Part shown: one piece after another, positions 7,189-13,422 of the stretch | Position numbering within the stretch: the first letter of the stretch is position 1 | How the letters are laid out: each line of letters starts with the position of its first letter | Source of the DNA: Oscillospiraceae bacterium | Lineage (GTDB): Bacteria; Bacillota; Clostridia; Oscillospirales; Oscillospiraceae | NCBI GenBank assembly: GCA_009776905.1 | Contig: WRMX01000003.1 | Span: forward strand, 9,444-27,258 | Reading direction: 5' to 3' | DNA: 17,815 nucleotides | Notes under the pieces: generated by a model | Databases searched by the model: none | What the model was told of the DNA's origin: nothing | The model's input: the letters and a program-made list of their open reading frames with translations, nothing else | Program-made: the position numbers and the translations under genes

Positions 7189-7656
7189 ATGAAAACATAC
7201 AAGATTACAGTCAATGGAAACACTTATGAGGTTGGCGTCGAGGAAATAGGCGGAGCCCCGGAGGTCGCGTCCATCCAAGCGGTCGCGCCGGTCCCCAAGG
7301 CTGCTCCAGCCGCGAGGCCGGCCCCAGCTCCGAGGCCTGCGCCCGCGCCAAAGGCCGCGCCCCCGGCTCCCGCCGCTCCCGCTGCTCCCGCTTCTGCCGC
7401 TGCCCCCGCTGCGCCCGCTCCGGCTGCGCCCGCTTCTGCCGGCGCCGTCGATGTTACTGCTCCGATGAGCGGAAAAGTCGTTTCAATCAACGTCTCTGTC
7501 GGGGATCAAGTCACAGCTGGGCAGCTTCTGCTTGTTTTTGAAGCCATGAAGATGGAAAACGAACTGTTTGCGCCAAGCGCGGGCACAATCTCAAAGATTC
7601 ATGTCGCAAAAGGCGCTGCTTTGGAAGCCGGAGCTCCTGTCATCTCCATATCATAA
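7189..7656 (+). CDS. gcdC: Biotin carrier protein of the decarboxylase (gamma subunit)
   Basis: The 155-residue protein carries biotin between the carboxyltransferases and the membrane pump. An N-terminal hairpin MKTYKITVNGNTYEVGVEE (1-19) is followed by a flexible Ala/Pro linker at about 31-85 with scattered Lys and Arg. The biotinyl domain (about 86-155) starts APMSGKVV and has the EAMKM motif, with Lys121 as the biotinylation site. This is the layout of GcdC, MmdC and the 1.3S subunit of transcarboxylase. AGGGAG at 7171-7176 lies 12 bases before the ATG, a rather long gap; the ATG at 7179 is too close to it and in another frame. The last 18 codons are repeated, diverged, directly after the stop (see 7658-7714). 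It is the only intact biotin carrier in the window, so both upstream carboxyltransferases probably use it. Confidence 0.95.
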   Translation: MKTYKITVNGNTYEVGVEEIGGAPEVASIQAVAPVPKAAPAARPAPAPRPAPAPKAAPPAPAAPAAPASAAAPAAPAPAAPASAGAVDVTAPMSGKVVSINVSVGDQVTAGQLLLVFEAMKMENELFAPSAGTISKIHVAKGAALEAGAPVISIS

Positions 7657-7657
7657 A

Positions 7658-7714
7658 CACATCGCCAGAGGCACTGCTTTGGAAGCCGGTGCCCCGGTCA
7701 TCTCCATATCATAA
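7658..7714 (+). pseudogene. Remnant of a second biotin-carrier gene (3' end only)
   Basis: Starting two bases after the gcdC stop and in a shifted frame, 18 codons plus TAA encode HIARGTALEAGAPVISIS, against HVAKGAALEAGAPVISIS at the end of gcdC. The match runs on past the stop (ATAAACACATC in both), giving two units about 58 bases apart, 7600-7663 and 7658-7721. Of eight base differences in the coding part, five are synonymous and three are conservative changes (V/I, K/R, A/T). That pattern suggests both copies once coded for protein. No start codon, ribosome site or biotinylation motif remains, so it is not functional. Confidence 0.8.
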
Positions 7715-7795
7715 ACACATCATAAACGCCATTTCGCAGATATCATTTCCCTCTATTCCTGTGAACGGATGGGAATGATCCCGGACGCCGGATAG

Positions 7796-7808
7796 TGGGC
7801 GCGGCCCA
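7796..7808. repeat. Short GGGC hairpin upstream of acyl-CoA dehydrogenase
   Basis: TGGGC (7796-7800) pairs with GCCCA (7804-7808) around GCG, then TAT. A look-alike, GGGC-GCA-GCCC followed by GTAT, lies at 10695-10707 before the second CoA-transferase. Both are about 40-50 bases before a start codon. The rest of the 199-base gap after gcdC holds the gene remnant and a loose inverted repeat, ATCATTTCCC (7742-7751) with GGGAATGAT (7771-7779), and no gene. Confidence 0.4.
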
Positions 7809-7855
7809 TATTGAAATACAATAGCTAACAGCAATATATAAGGAGGAAGTACAAA

Positions 7856-9013
7856 ATGGATTTCGCGTATTCAGAAGAACAAGAAATGATTGCCGAGCTG
7901 GCAAGAGACTTTGCAAAGAAAGAAATCGCTCCATATGTCGAAGAGGACGAGGAAAACCACCATTATCGCCGTGAGATTCTATCGCAACTGGGCGAGCTGG
8001 GGCTGCTCGGATTCTCCATCCCCGAGGAATATGGCGGGAACGGATTGGGCTGGATGGAAGGCGTCGCCGCGCTCTATGAGATCGCAAAGGTCCACACCTC
8101 GTGGCGCCTGAGCATCAGCGGCAACGTGTGGGGGCCGGCTCTGACGATTCTGGAGCAAGGCACGGAAGAACAAAAGCAAAAATATATCCCCGGGCTGTGC
8201 AGCGGCGAGTCCGTCGGCAGCTTCGCGATCACCGAGGCTAATTCCGGTTCGGACGTGGCCAGCATGAAGATGACCGCTAAGGACATGGGCGACCACTGGC
8301 TCCTCAATGGCAGCAAGATGTGGATTTCCGGCGGGCACACATCGGATATCGGGCTGATATATGCCAAGACCGACCCGGCTGCGGGCGCGCGCGGCATCTC
8401 TTGCTTCATCGTCGATTATAACGATACCGAGGGCGTCACGAGGATCCCCATCGACAAAAAAGTCGGCATGTGGTCCGCGCCGACATCCGAGCTTGTTTTT
8501 GAGGACGCGAAGATTCCAAAGGAAAATCTGCTGGGGCAGGAAAACAAAGGCTTCCAGCTCTGCATGTGGATGTTGAATAACACGCGCATGGGCTGCGCAA
8601 CGGGCGCCGCCGCGCTGTCCGCCGCATGCTTGGAAGGCAGCGTGCAATATGCCAACGAGCGCACTCAATTCGGCCAGCAGATCGGTAAATTCCAGATGAT
8701 CCAACAGCAGATCGCCGAAATGAAACTTGAGGACGAGGCAGCGAAGTTCCTGGTGTTCCAGGCGGCATGGTTGAAAGAAAACAAGATGCCCAGCCAGCAG
8801 CAGACTTCGATGGCAAAGGTTTTCGCGTGCAACGCCGCCGTCCATGGAGCGAATGTGGCTATGAAAATATACGGCTCATATGGGTATTCCGACGAGTATC
8901 CCTGCGGCAGGTGGCTGCGCGATGCCAAGCAGTTTGAAACGCTGGAAGGCACGTCCAACATCCATCTCGGTATCGTCGCCGGCATCGAGCTTGGTTATCA
9001 AGCCAATAGGTAA
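7856..9013 (+). CDS. Acyl-CoA dehydrogenase, probable non-decarboxylating glutaryl-CoA dehydrogenase
   Basis: The 385-residue FAD enzyme has a complete acyl-CoA dehydrogenase fold: N-terminal helical domain, middle beta domain with FAITEANSGSDVASM and KMWISGG, and C-terminal helical domain with ERTQFGQQIGKFQMIQQQ. The catalytic glutamate is Glu364 in LEGTSNIH. Two details point to glutaryl-CoA. First, TSWRLSIS (81-88) places Arg84 where glutaryl-CoA dehydrogenases have the conserved arginine that holds the distal carboxylate. Second, the residue before the catalytic glutamate is Leu363, not the tyrosine of decarboxylating enzymes. In the non-decarboxylating Desulfococcus enzyme that tyrosine is replaced by valine. 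The glutamate just before the arginine in human GCDH (Glu87) is not obviously kept. The start follows AAGGAGGAAGT. Position after the gcd genes fits glutaconyl-CoA production. Family is certain; substrate is inferred. Confidence 0.9.
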   Translation: MDFAYSEEQEMIAELARDFAKKEIAPYVEEDEENHHYRREILSQLGELGLLGFSIPEEYGGNGLGWMEGVAALYEIAKVHTSWRLSISGNVWGPALTILEQGTEEQKQKYIPGLCSGESVGSFAITEANSGSDVASMKMTAKDMGDHWLLNGSKMWISGGHTSDIGLIYAKTDPAAGARGISCFIVDYNDTEGVTRIPIDKKVGMWSAPTSELVFEDAKIPKENLLGQENKGFQLCMWMLNNTRMGCATGAAALSAACLEGSVQYANERTQFGQQIGKFQMIQQQIAEMKLEDEAAKFLVFQAAWLKENKMPSQQQTSMAKVFACNAAVHGANVAMKIYGSYGYSDEYPCGRWLRDAKQFETLEGTSNIHLGIVAGIELGYQANR

Positions 9014-9028
9014 GGATTGATCATTATT

Positions 9029-9802
9029 ATGAATGTTCTGTATGAAGTCAAGGATCATGTCGCGATCATCACCCTCAACAGGCCCGATTCGCTCAACGCG
9101 CTCAATCTCGACTTGCTTGGGGATCTGGACAAAGTGATTTCACAAGCTGAGAATGACCTGGATGTTTATGTGCTTATCATCACGGGGGCCGGGCGGTCGT
9201 TTGTCGCCGGGGCCGATATAATGCAGATGAAGGATCTTGAGCCTAATGAAGCGAAGACGTTCGGCAAATACGGCAGCAGCGTTTTTTCCAAAATCGAGGC
9301 GATATCAAAACCTGTCATTGCTGCAGTCAACGGATTCGCATTGGGCGGCGGTTGCGAGCTTGCCATGGCCTGCGACATCAGGGTCGCCGGGACAAAAGCG
9401 AAGTTCGGCCAGCCGGAGGTCAGCTTGGGCGTCATTCCCGGATTTGGCGGGACTCAAAGGTTGCCGAGAATCGTCGGGCTTGCAAAGGCAAAGGAGCTAA
9501 TCTATACCGGCCAGACAGTGAGCGCGGAGGAAGCGCTGCGCATCGGCCTCGTCAATCATGTCGTCCCCGATGATGAATTGATGAGCCAGGCAATGGAGTT
9601 GGCGGTGAAAATCGCGCGCAACGCGCAGATTGCCGTCAGGCAAAGCAAGATGGCGATCAACAAAGGGATGCAATGCGACGTCCTTACGGGGATGGCCATA
9701 GAAATGCAGGCCTTCGCGCTATGTTTCTCTACAGAAGACCAGAAAGAAGCGATGACCGCGTTCGTCGACAAGAGCAAAGTCGCTGTCTTTAAGAATAAGT
9801 AA
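9029..9802 (+). CDS. crt: Enoyl-CoA hydratase (crotonase)
   Basis: The 257-residue crotonase-family enzyme would hydrate crotonyl-CoA to 3-hydroxybutyryl-CoA. Both acid-base glutamates of true hydratases are present with the expected 20-residue spacing: Glu110 in ALGGGCELAMACD and Glu130 in GQPEVSLGVIPGFGGTQRL. The oxyanion-hole regions FVAGADI and ALGGG are intact. Length is typical (about 255-265). I prefer the ATG at 9029; a TTG at 9017 directly abuts the AAGGA ribosome site and is too close to it. The spacing from AAGGA to 9029 is 12 bases, a little long. It lies 15 bases after the acyl-CoA dehydrogenase and before the 3-hydroxyacyl-CoA dehydrogenase, as in butyrate-type clusters. Function is fairly sure; substrate chain length is inferred from context. 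Confidence 0.92.
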   Translation: MNVLYEVKDHVAIITLNRPDSLNALNLDLLGDLDKVISQAENDLDVYVLIITGAGRSFVAGADIMQMKDLEPNEAKTFGKYGSSVFSKIEAISKPVIAAVNGFALGGGCELAMACDIRVAGTKAKFGQPEVSLGVIPGFGGTQRLPRIVGLAKAKELIYTGQTVSAEEALRIGLVNHVVPDDELMSQAMELAVKIARNAQIAVRQSKMAINKGMQCDVLTGMAIEMQAFALCFSTEDQKEAMTAFVDKSKVAVFKNK

Positions 9803-9817
9803 AGAGAAGGAGCAGAT

Positions 9818-10660
9818 ATGAAAAAAATCAGTATAATCGGCAATGGCACAATGGCTGTCGACATCGCGCAGGTTTGCGCCCAGACAGGCATAGACGTCGT
9901 TGTTCGCGGACGGTCGAACGACAAGCTGGAAAAGGCCGCCGCAAAAATCGATAAAGCCACATCACGCCTTGTTGAAAAGGAAAGAATGACCGCCGAGGCA
10001 AAGGCTGAGTTAATCGGGCATATAAAATATACGACCGATCTCGCCGACACTGCGGATTCCGATCTTATCATCGAGGCGATCGCGGAAGATATCGAAACAA
10101 AAATCGACATGTTCAGAACGCTCGACGGCATTTGCAAAGAGGATGCGATATTCGCCACGAACACGTCGACAATTTCCATAACTCTGATCGCGGCAGCGAT
10201 CAAGCGCCCTGATAGATTCATCGGCATGCATTTCTTCAACCCTGTTACGATGATGAAGCTTGTCGAAGTGATCAGAGGGCTCGAGACTTCAGATGAGACC
10301 TTCGGAAAAATCATGGACTTATGCGCGGCTATCGGCAAGGAAGCGGTCGAAGTCGCCGACAGCCCCGGGTTTATCGTCAATAAAATACTCATTCCGATGA
10401 TCAACGAGGCTATATTCGTTTTGATGGAAGGCGTCGCGAGCGCCGAGGACATCGATAAGGCGATGAAACTTGGCGCAAACCATCCGATGGGGCCGCTTGC
10501 GCTCTCCGACCTCGTGGGGAACGACGTTGTCCTGGATATCATGGAGATTTTGCAGCGCGAGACAGGGGATTCCAAATACAGGCCTTGCACGTTGCTGAGG
10601 AAAATGGTCGCCGGCGGCCTGCTCGGCAAAAAGACAGGCAAAGGATTCTTTGAGTATTAG
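9818..10660 (+). CDS. hbd: 3-hydroxybutyryl-CoA dehydrogenase, NADP-type fingerprint
   Basis: The 280-residue protein interconverts 3-hydroxybutyryl-CoA and acetoacetyl-CoA. It aligns along its length with clostridial Hbd (about 282 residues). It has a Rossmann loop GNGTMA at 8-13, the substrate-binding ATNTSTISIT, the catalytic histidine His138 in GMHFFNPV with Glu150 as its partner, SPGFIVNKILIPMINEA, and the C-terminal KLGANHPMGPL and GKKTGKGFFEY. The cofactor site is unusual. The third glycine of GxGxxG is Ala13, and the acidic residue after the second beta strand (VVLRD in Clostridium acetobutylicum) is replaced (VVVRGRS), which favours NADPH over NADH. A good ribosome site, GAAGGAG, lies five bases before the ATG. 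No thiolase gene is in the window. Confidence 0.94.
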   Translation: MKKISIIGNGTMAVDIAQVCAQTGIDVVVRGRSNDKLEKAAAKIDKATSRLVEKERMTAEAKAELIGHIKYTTDLADTADSDLIIEAIAEDIETKIDMFRTLDGICKEDAIFATNTSTISITLIAAAIKRPDRFIGMHFFNPVTMMKLVEVIRGLETSDETFGKIMDLCAAIGKEAVEVADSPGFIVNKILIPMINEAIFVLMEGVASAEDIDKAMKLGANHPMGPLALSDLVGNDVVLDIMEILQRETGDSKYRPCTLLRKMVAGGLLGKKTGKGFFEY

Positions 10661-10694
10661 GCGCGATATTAGACGCGATGATTCCGCACCTCAT

Positions 10695-10707
10695 TGGGCG
10701 CAGCCCG
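10695..10707. repeat. Short GGGC hairpin upstream of CoA-transferase A copy 2
   Basis: TGGGC-GCA-GCCCG forms a four-base-pair GC stem plus a wobble pair. It resembles 7796-7808 in sequence and in distance to the next start codon. Upstream in the same 87-base gap, CGCGAT occurs twice. No promoter is clear here. Confidence 0.35.
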
Positions 10708-10747
10708 TATTTATGAATCACAAACAAAATAGAAAGGGGCAATCACT

Positions 10748-11407
10748 GTGAACAAAATCACGACCGCGGAAGAAGCGGTCAAGAACGTTAAAGACGGTGA
10801 CGTCCTCCTTGTTGGCGGCTTTTTAATCGCCGGAAGCCCCGAGACGTTGATAAAGGCTCTTTTAGAAACCAGTACGGCTAAGGATTTGACCGTTGTGTCC
10901 AACGACACCGGCATGGCGCATATGAACATGAACAAGGTTATGCAGCAGGGGCGGGTCGTCAAAGTGCATGGGTCATATATCGGGGGGAATCCCCTGACCG
11001 GGCAAATGCTTATCGACGATCCCGAGAGCGTCACATTATATCCGCAAGGGACGTTGGCGGAGAAAATCCGCTGCGGGGGCGCCGGAATTGCCGGTTTTTA
11101 TACCCCAGTCGGCGTGGGTACGATCATCGAAAACGGTAAAGAGAAGCGTGTTTTCGACGGGCGCGAATATCTGCTCGAAACAGCCTTGCGCGGCAACATC
11201 GCATTCGTGAAAGCGACTGTGGCGGACAAGGCGGGCAATCTCTTCATGCGCGGGTCGTCAAAGAACTTTGGGGTCATAATGGCGCGCGCGGCGGATTATG
11301 TCATTGCGGAAGCGAGAAAAATCGTGGAAGTCGGAGAGCTCGACTCCGAGCTGGTGACAGTTCCCGGAATCTTTATCGACGCCATCGTTCAATCGGAGGA
11401 TGTGTAG
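10748..11407 (+). CDS. CoA-transferase subunit A (AtoD/CtfA type), copy 2
   Basis: The 219-residue alpha subunit of a class I CoA-transferase is a paralogue of 312-977. Shared stretches include VGGFLIAGSPETLI, VVSNDTGMA, LYPQGTLAEKIRCGGAGIAG, TPVGVGTIIENGK and KIVEVGEL. The start is GTG at 10748, with AAAGGGG at 10733-10739 about eight bases upstream; no ATG fits better. It sits after hbd in the crotonyl-CoA module, so glutarate, butyrate, acetate or acetoacetate are possible partners. It differs from copy 1 in the region after NDTG (MAHMNMNKVMQQGR against FPERGIGRLVVNKQ), which may reflect another acid specificity. Confidence 0.92.
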   Translation: MNKITTAEEAVKNVKDGDVLLVGGFLIAGSPETLIKALLETSTAKDLTVVSNDTGMAHMNMNKVMQQGRVVKVHGSYIGGNPLTGQMLIDDPESVTLYPQGTLAEKIRCGGAGIAGFYTPVGVGTIIENGKEKRVFDGREYLLETALRGNIAFVKATVADKAGNLFMRGSSKNFGVIMARAADYVIAEARKIVEVGELDSELVTVPGIFIDAIVQSEDV

Positions 11408-11408
11408 T

Positions 11409-12065
11409 ATGGATACTAAAGAATTTATTGCCAAGCGCGTGGCGCAGGAGCTTAAAGACGGCGATGTCGTCAATCTGGGCATCGGCCTGCCGACGCTTGT
11501 GGCGAACTATGTCCCGGAAGGCATCGAAATCACGCTCCAGGCGGAGCATGGCATTTTGGGAACGGGGCCCGCAGCAAAACCGGGCGAGGAAGATTATGAG
11601 CTCATCAATGCAGGCGGGTTTCCCATTACGGTGCTTCCGGGAGCGTCGTTCTTCGACAGCGCGACATCATTTGCCATTATTCGCGGCGGGCATGTCGATG
11701 TGACGATTCTTGGAGCGCTTCAAGTCGATGCTAAGGGGAATCTTGCTAACTGGATGGTCCCCGGCAAGCGCGTGCCGGGCATGGGCGGCGCGATGGATCT
11801 TGTCGTCGGCGCAAAAAAGGTGATTGTCGCCATGGAACACACAGTCAAGGGCGAGCCGAAAATCTTTGAATCATGCACATATCCGCTGACGGCGGTTGGC
11901 GTCGTCAATCAGATCATCACGGAAATGGGCGTCATGGACATCACGGCGGATGGCATCGTCCTTGCGGAAATCGCCCCCGGCCTCACCGTTGACGACGTGC
12001 AGGCCGCGACGGGCGCCAAGCTCATAATCCCCGACGACATGAAAGTCATGAACATACAAGAATGA
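11409..12065 (+). CDS. CoA-transferase subunit B (AtoA/CtfB type), copy 2
   Basis: The 218-residue beta subunit is paired with the preceding gene. The catalytic glutamate is Glu46, but the motif reads LQAEHGILGTGP rather than the common SENG found in copy 1. The glutamate itself is kept, so activity is expected, but the neighbouring Ser and Asn become Ala and His. Other signatures (NLGIGLPTLVANY, NAGGFPITVLPG, GKRVPGMGGAMDLV) are normal. I chose the ATG at 11409, eight bases after GGAGGA (11395-11400). An earlier in-frame ATG at 11400 overlaps that site and the end of subunit A. A cluster of short tandem palindromes follows the stop. Confidence 0.93.
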   Translation: MDTKEFIAKRVAQELKDGDVVNLGIGLPTLVANYVPEGIEITLQAEHGILGTGPAAKPGEEDYELINAGGFPITVLPGASFFDSATSFAIIRGGHVDVTILGALQVDAKGNLANWMVPGKRVPGMGGAMDLVVGAKKVIVAMEHTVKGEPKIFESCTYPLTAVGVVNQIITEMGVMDITADGIVLAEIAPGLTVDDVQAATGAKLIIPDDMKVMNIQE

Positions 12066-12072
12066 CAGCGTA

Positions 12073-12195
12073 GGGGCGATTATCAATCGCCCGCAGTCCT
12101 TGATGTGGGGGCGATTATCAATCGCCCGCAGTCCTTATGTGAGGGTGATTATCAATCGCCTGTAGTCCTTATGTGGGAGCGATTATCAATCGCCC
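12073..12195. repeat. Four tandem palindromic repeats, 34-35 base period
   Basis: Four copies of a 20-base core near GGGGCGATTATCAATCGCCC occur at 12073-12092, 12108-12127, 12142-12161 and 12176-12195. They are separated by a spacer near GCAGTCCTTATGT. Each core is a hairpin (GGGCGATT, ATC loop, AATCGCCC). Copy 3 has changes on both arms (GGGTGATT with AATCGCCT). They fill most of the 191-base gap between CoA-transferase B and the next dehydrogenase. The following 60 bases hold only the GGAGGA ribosome site and no clear promoter. Confidence 0.9.
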
Positions 12196-12256
12196 ATGCA
12201 CGAGAATCCTCAACCTATTGATATAGGACACAAAATAACTAAACGGAGGAATGAAA

Positions 12257-13390
12257 ATGTTTTTTACAGAAGACCATGAATACATACGCGACCTGGCGCG
12301 CGAATTTGCCGAAAAAGAAATCGCGCCCATTGCCAACGAAATTGACCAAAACGACGAAGTTCCACAAAAACTCTATGACATGATGGCCGAAATGGGGTTT
12401 TATGGATTAAAAATCCCGGAAGAATACGGCGGTCAGGGCATGGATACCCGCTCATACGTGTGCGTCATGGAAGAGATTTGCAAAAAAAGCATAGCATGCG
12501 CGCTCCTTGTATCTTCCGCGAACTCGCTTTCCACAGCGCCGCTGCTGCTGGCCGGCAGCGAAGAGATGAAGCAAAAATACGTTCCTGCGATCGCATCAGG
12601 AGAAGAATTCATGGCATTCGGCCTCACGGAGCCCGGCGCGGGCAGCGATGCCGGCTCGATGACGACTAAGGCTGTCGAAGACGGCGACTACTACATCCTC
12701 AACGGCAGAAAGACCTTTATCACGGGCGCCCATATTGCCAAAAACTCTGTCATATTTGCCAAAACAGATCCGGAAAAGGGCTCCAGAGGCATCACGAGCT
12801 TCATCGTTGATATGAGTTTGCCGGGCGTCTCCATCGGGAAGCATGAAGATAAAATGGGCCAGCGCGGTGTCGGCGTTTGCGACATAGTGCTCGAAGACGT
12901 GCGCGTGCCAAAGAGCGAGATTCTGGGAGAGATCAACAAAGGCTTCAGCACCGCCATGAAGACGCTTTCCATCGGCCGTGTCGGAGTCGCGACGCAGAGC
13001 ATCGGAATAGCGCAGGGTGCCATTGACGAGGCGGTCAAATTCATCAAGGAGCGCAAGCAATTCGGGCAGTTCCTGTCTGAATTCCAGGCTTTGCGTTTCA
13101 TGGTCGCGGACATGGAGACGAGCCTCAACGCCGCGCGTCTGCTGGTATACAACGCTGCATATAAGATGGACAACGGCGAGGATGTCACGAAAGATTCCGC
13201 AATGGCAAAGCTTTTTGCATCCGAGATGGCTGTCGATGTGGTCGGAAAGGCGCTGCAGTTACATGGCGGATATGGATATGTGAAGGATTATTCCATCGAG
13301 CGTTTGTGGCGCGATGTCCGCATTCTGACCATTTATGAGGGCACATCCCAAGTCCAGCAAATAGTCATTTCAGGCGTGGTTCTTAAATGA
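12257..13390 (+). CDS. bcd: Short-chain acyl-CoA dehydrogenase, butyryl-CoA dehydrogenase type
   Basis: The 377-residue FAD enzyme is probably the one that reduces crotonyl-CoA to butyryl-CoA (or the reverse) with the adjacent EtfBA. Features are the N-terminal LAREFAEKEIAPIANEID, FGLTEPGAGSDAGSM in the FAD/substrate region, FITGAHIAKN, RKQFGQFLSEFQALRFMVADM, and QLHGGYGYVKDYSIERLWRD. The catalytic glutamate is Glu361 in IYEGTSQVQQ. Tyr precedes it, as in short-chain and butyryl-CoA enzymes, and the glutaryl-type arginine motif of 7856-9013 is absent (KKSIACALLVSS here). I chose the second ATG (12257), six bases after GGAGGA; the ATG at 12251 abuts it. etfB follows 32 bases later, the classic bcd-etfB-etfA order. 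Isovaleryl-CoA or other short acyl-CoA substrates are not excluded. Confidence 0.92.
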   Translation: MFFTEDHEYIRDLAREFAEKEIAPIANEIDQNDEVPQKLYDMMAEMGFYGLKIPEEYGGQGMDTRSYVCVMEEICKKSIACALLVSSANSLSTAPLLLAGSEEMKQKYVPAIASGEEFMAFGLTEPGAGSDAGSMTTKAVEDGDYYILNGRKTFITGAHIAKNSVIFAKTDPEKGSRGITSFIVDMSLPGVSIGKHEDKMGQRGVGVCDIVLEDVRVPKSEILGEINKGFSTAMKTLSIGRVGVATQSIGIAQGAIDEAVKFIKERKQFGQFLSEFQALRFMVADMETSLNAARLLVYNAAYKMDNGEDVTKDSAMAKLFASEMAVDVVGKALQLHGGYGYVKDYSIERLWRDVRILTIYEGTSQVQQIVISGVVLK

Positions 13391-13422
13391 GAACCTTTAA
13401 ACTATATTGAGGAGGGCAATTA

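Noticed and set aside
7811..7840. Promoter TTGAAA-18-TATATA before the acyl-CoA dehydrogenase
   Set aside because: Its start site would fall in or after the AGGAGGAAGT ribosome site (7841-7850), leaving no usable leader.
9556..10641. A 361-codon open frame on the minus strand opposite hbd
   Set aside because: It is Ser/Ala/Ile-rich and mirrors the codon pattern of hbd, which has all catalytic motifs. No independent signal supports it.
12073..12195. CRISPR array
   Set aside because: The repeated part is a palindrome and the 14-15 base spacers are nearly identical to each other, whereas CRISPR spacers are unique and longer. No cas genes are seen.
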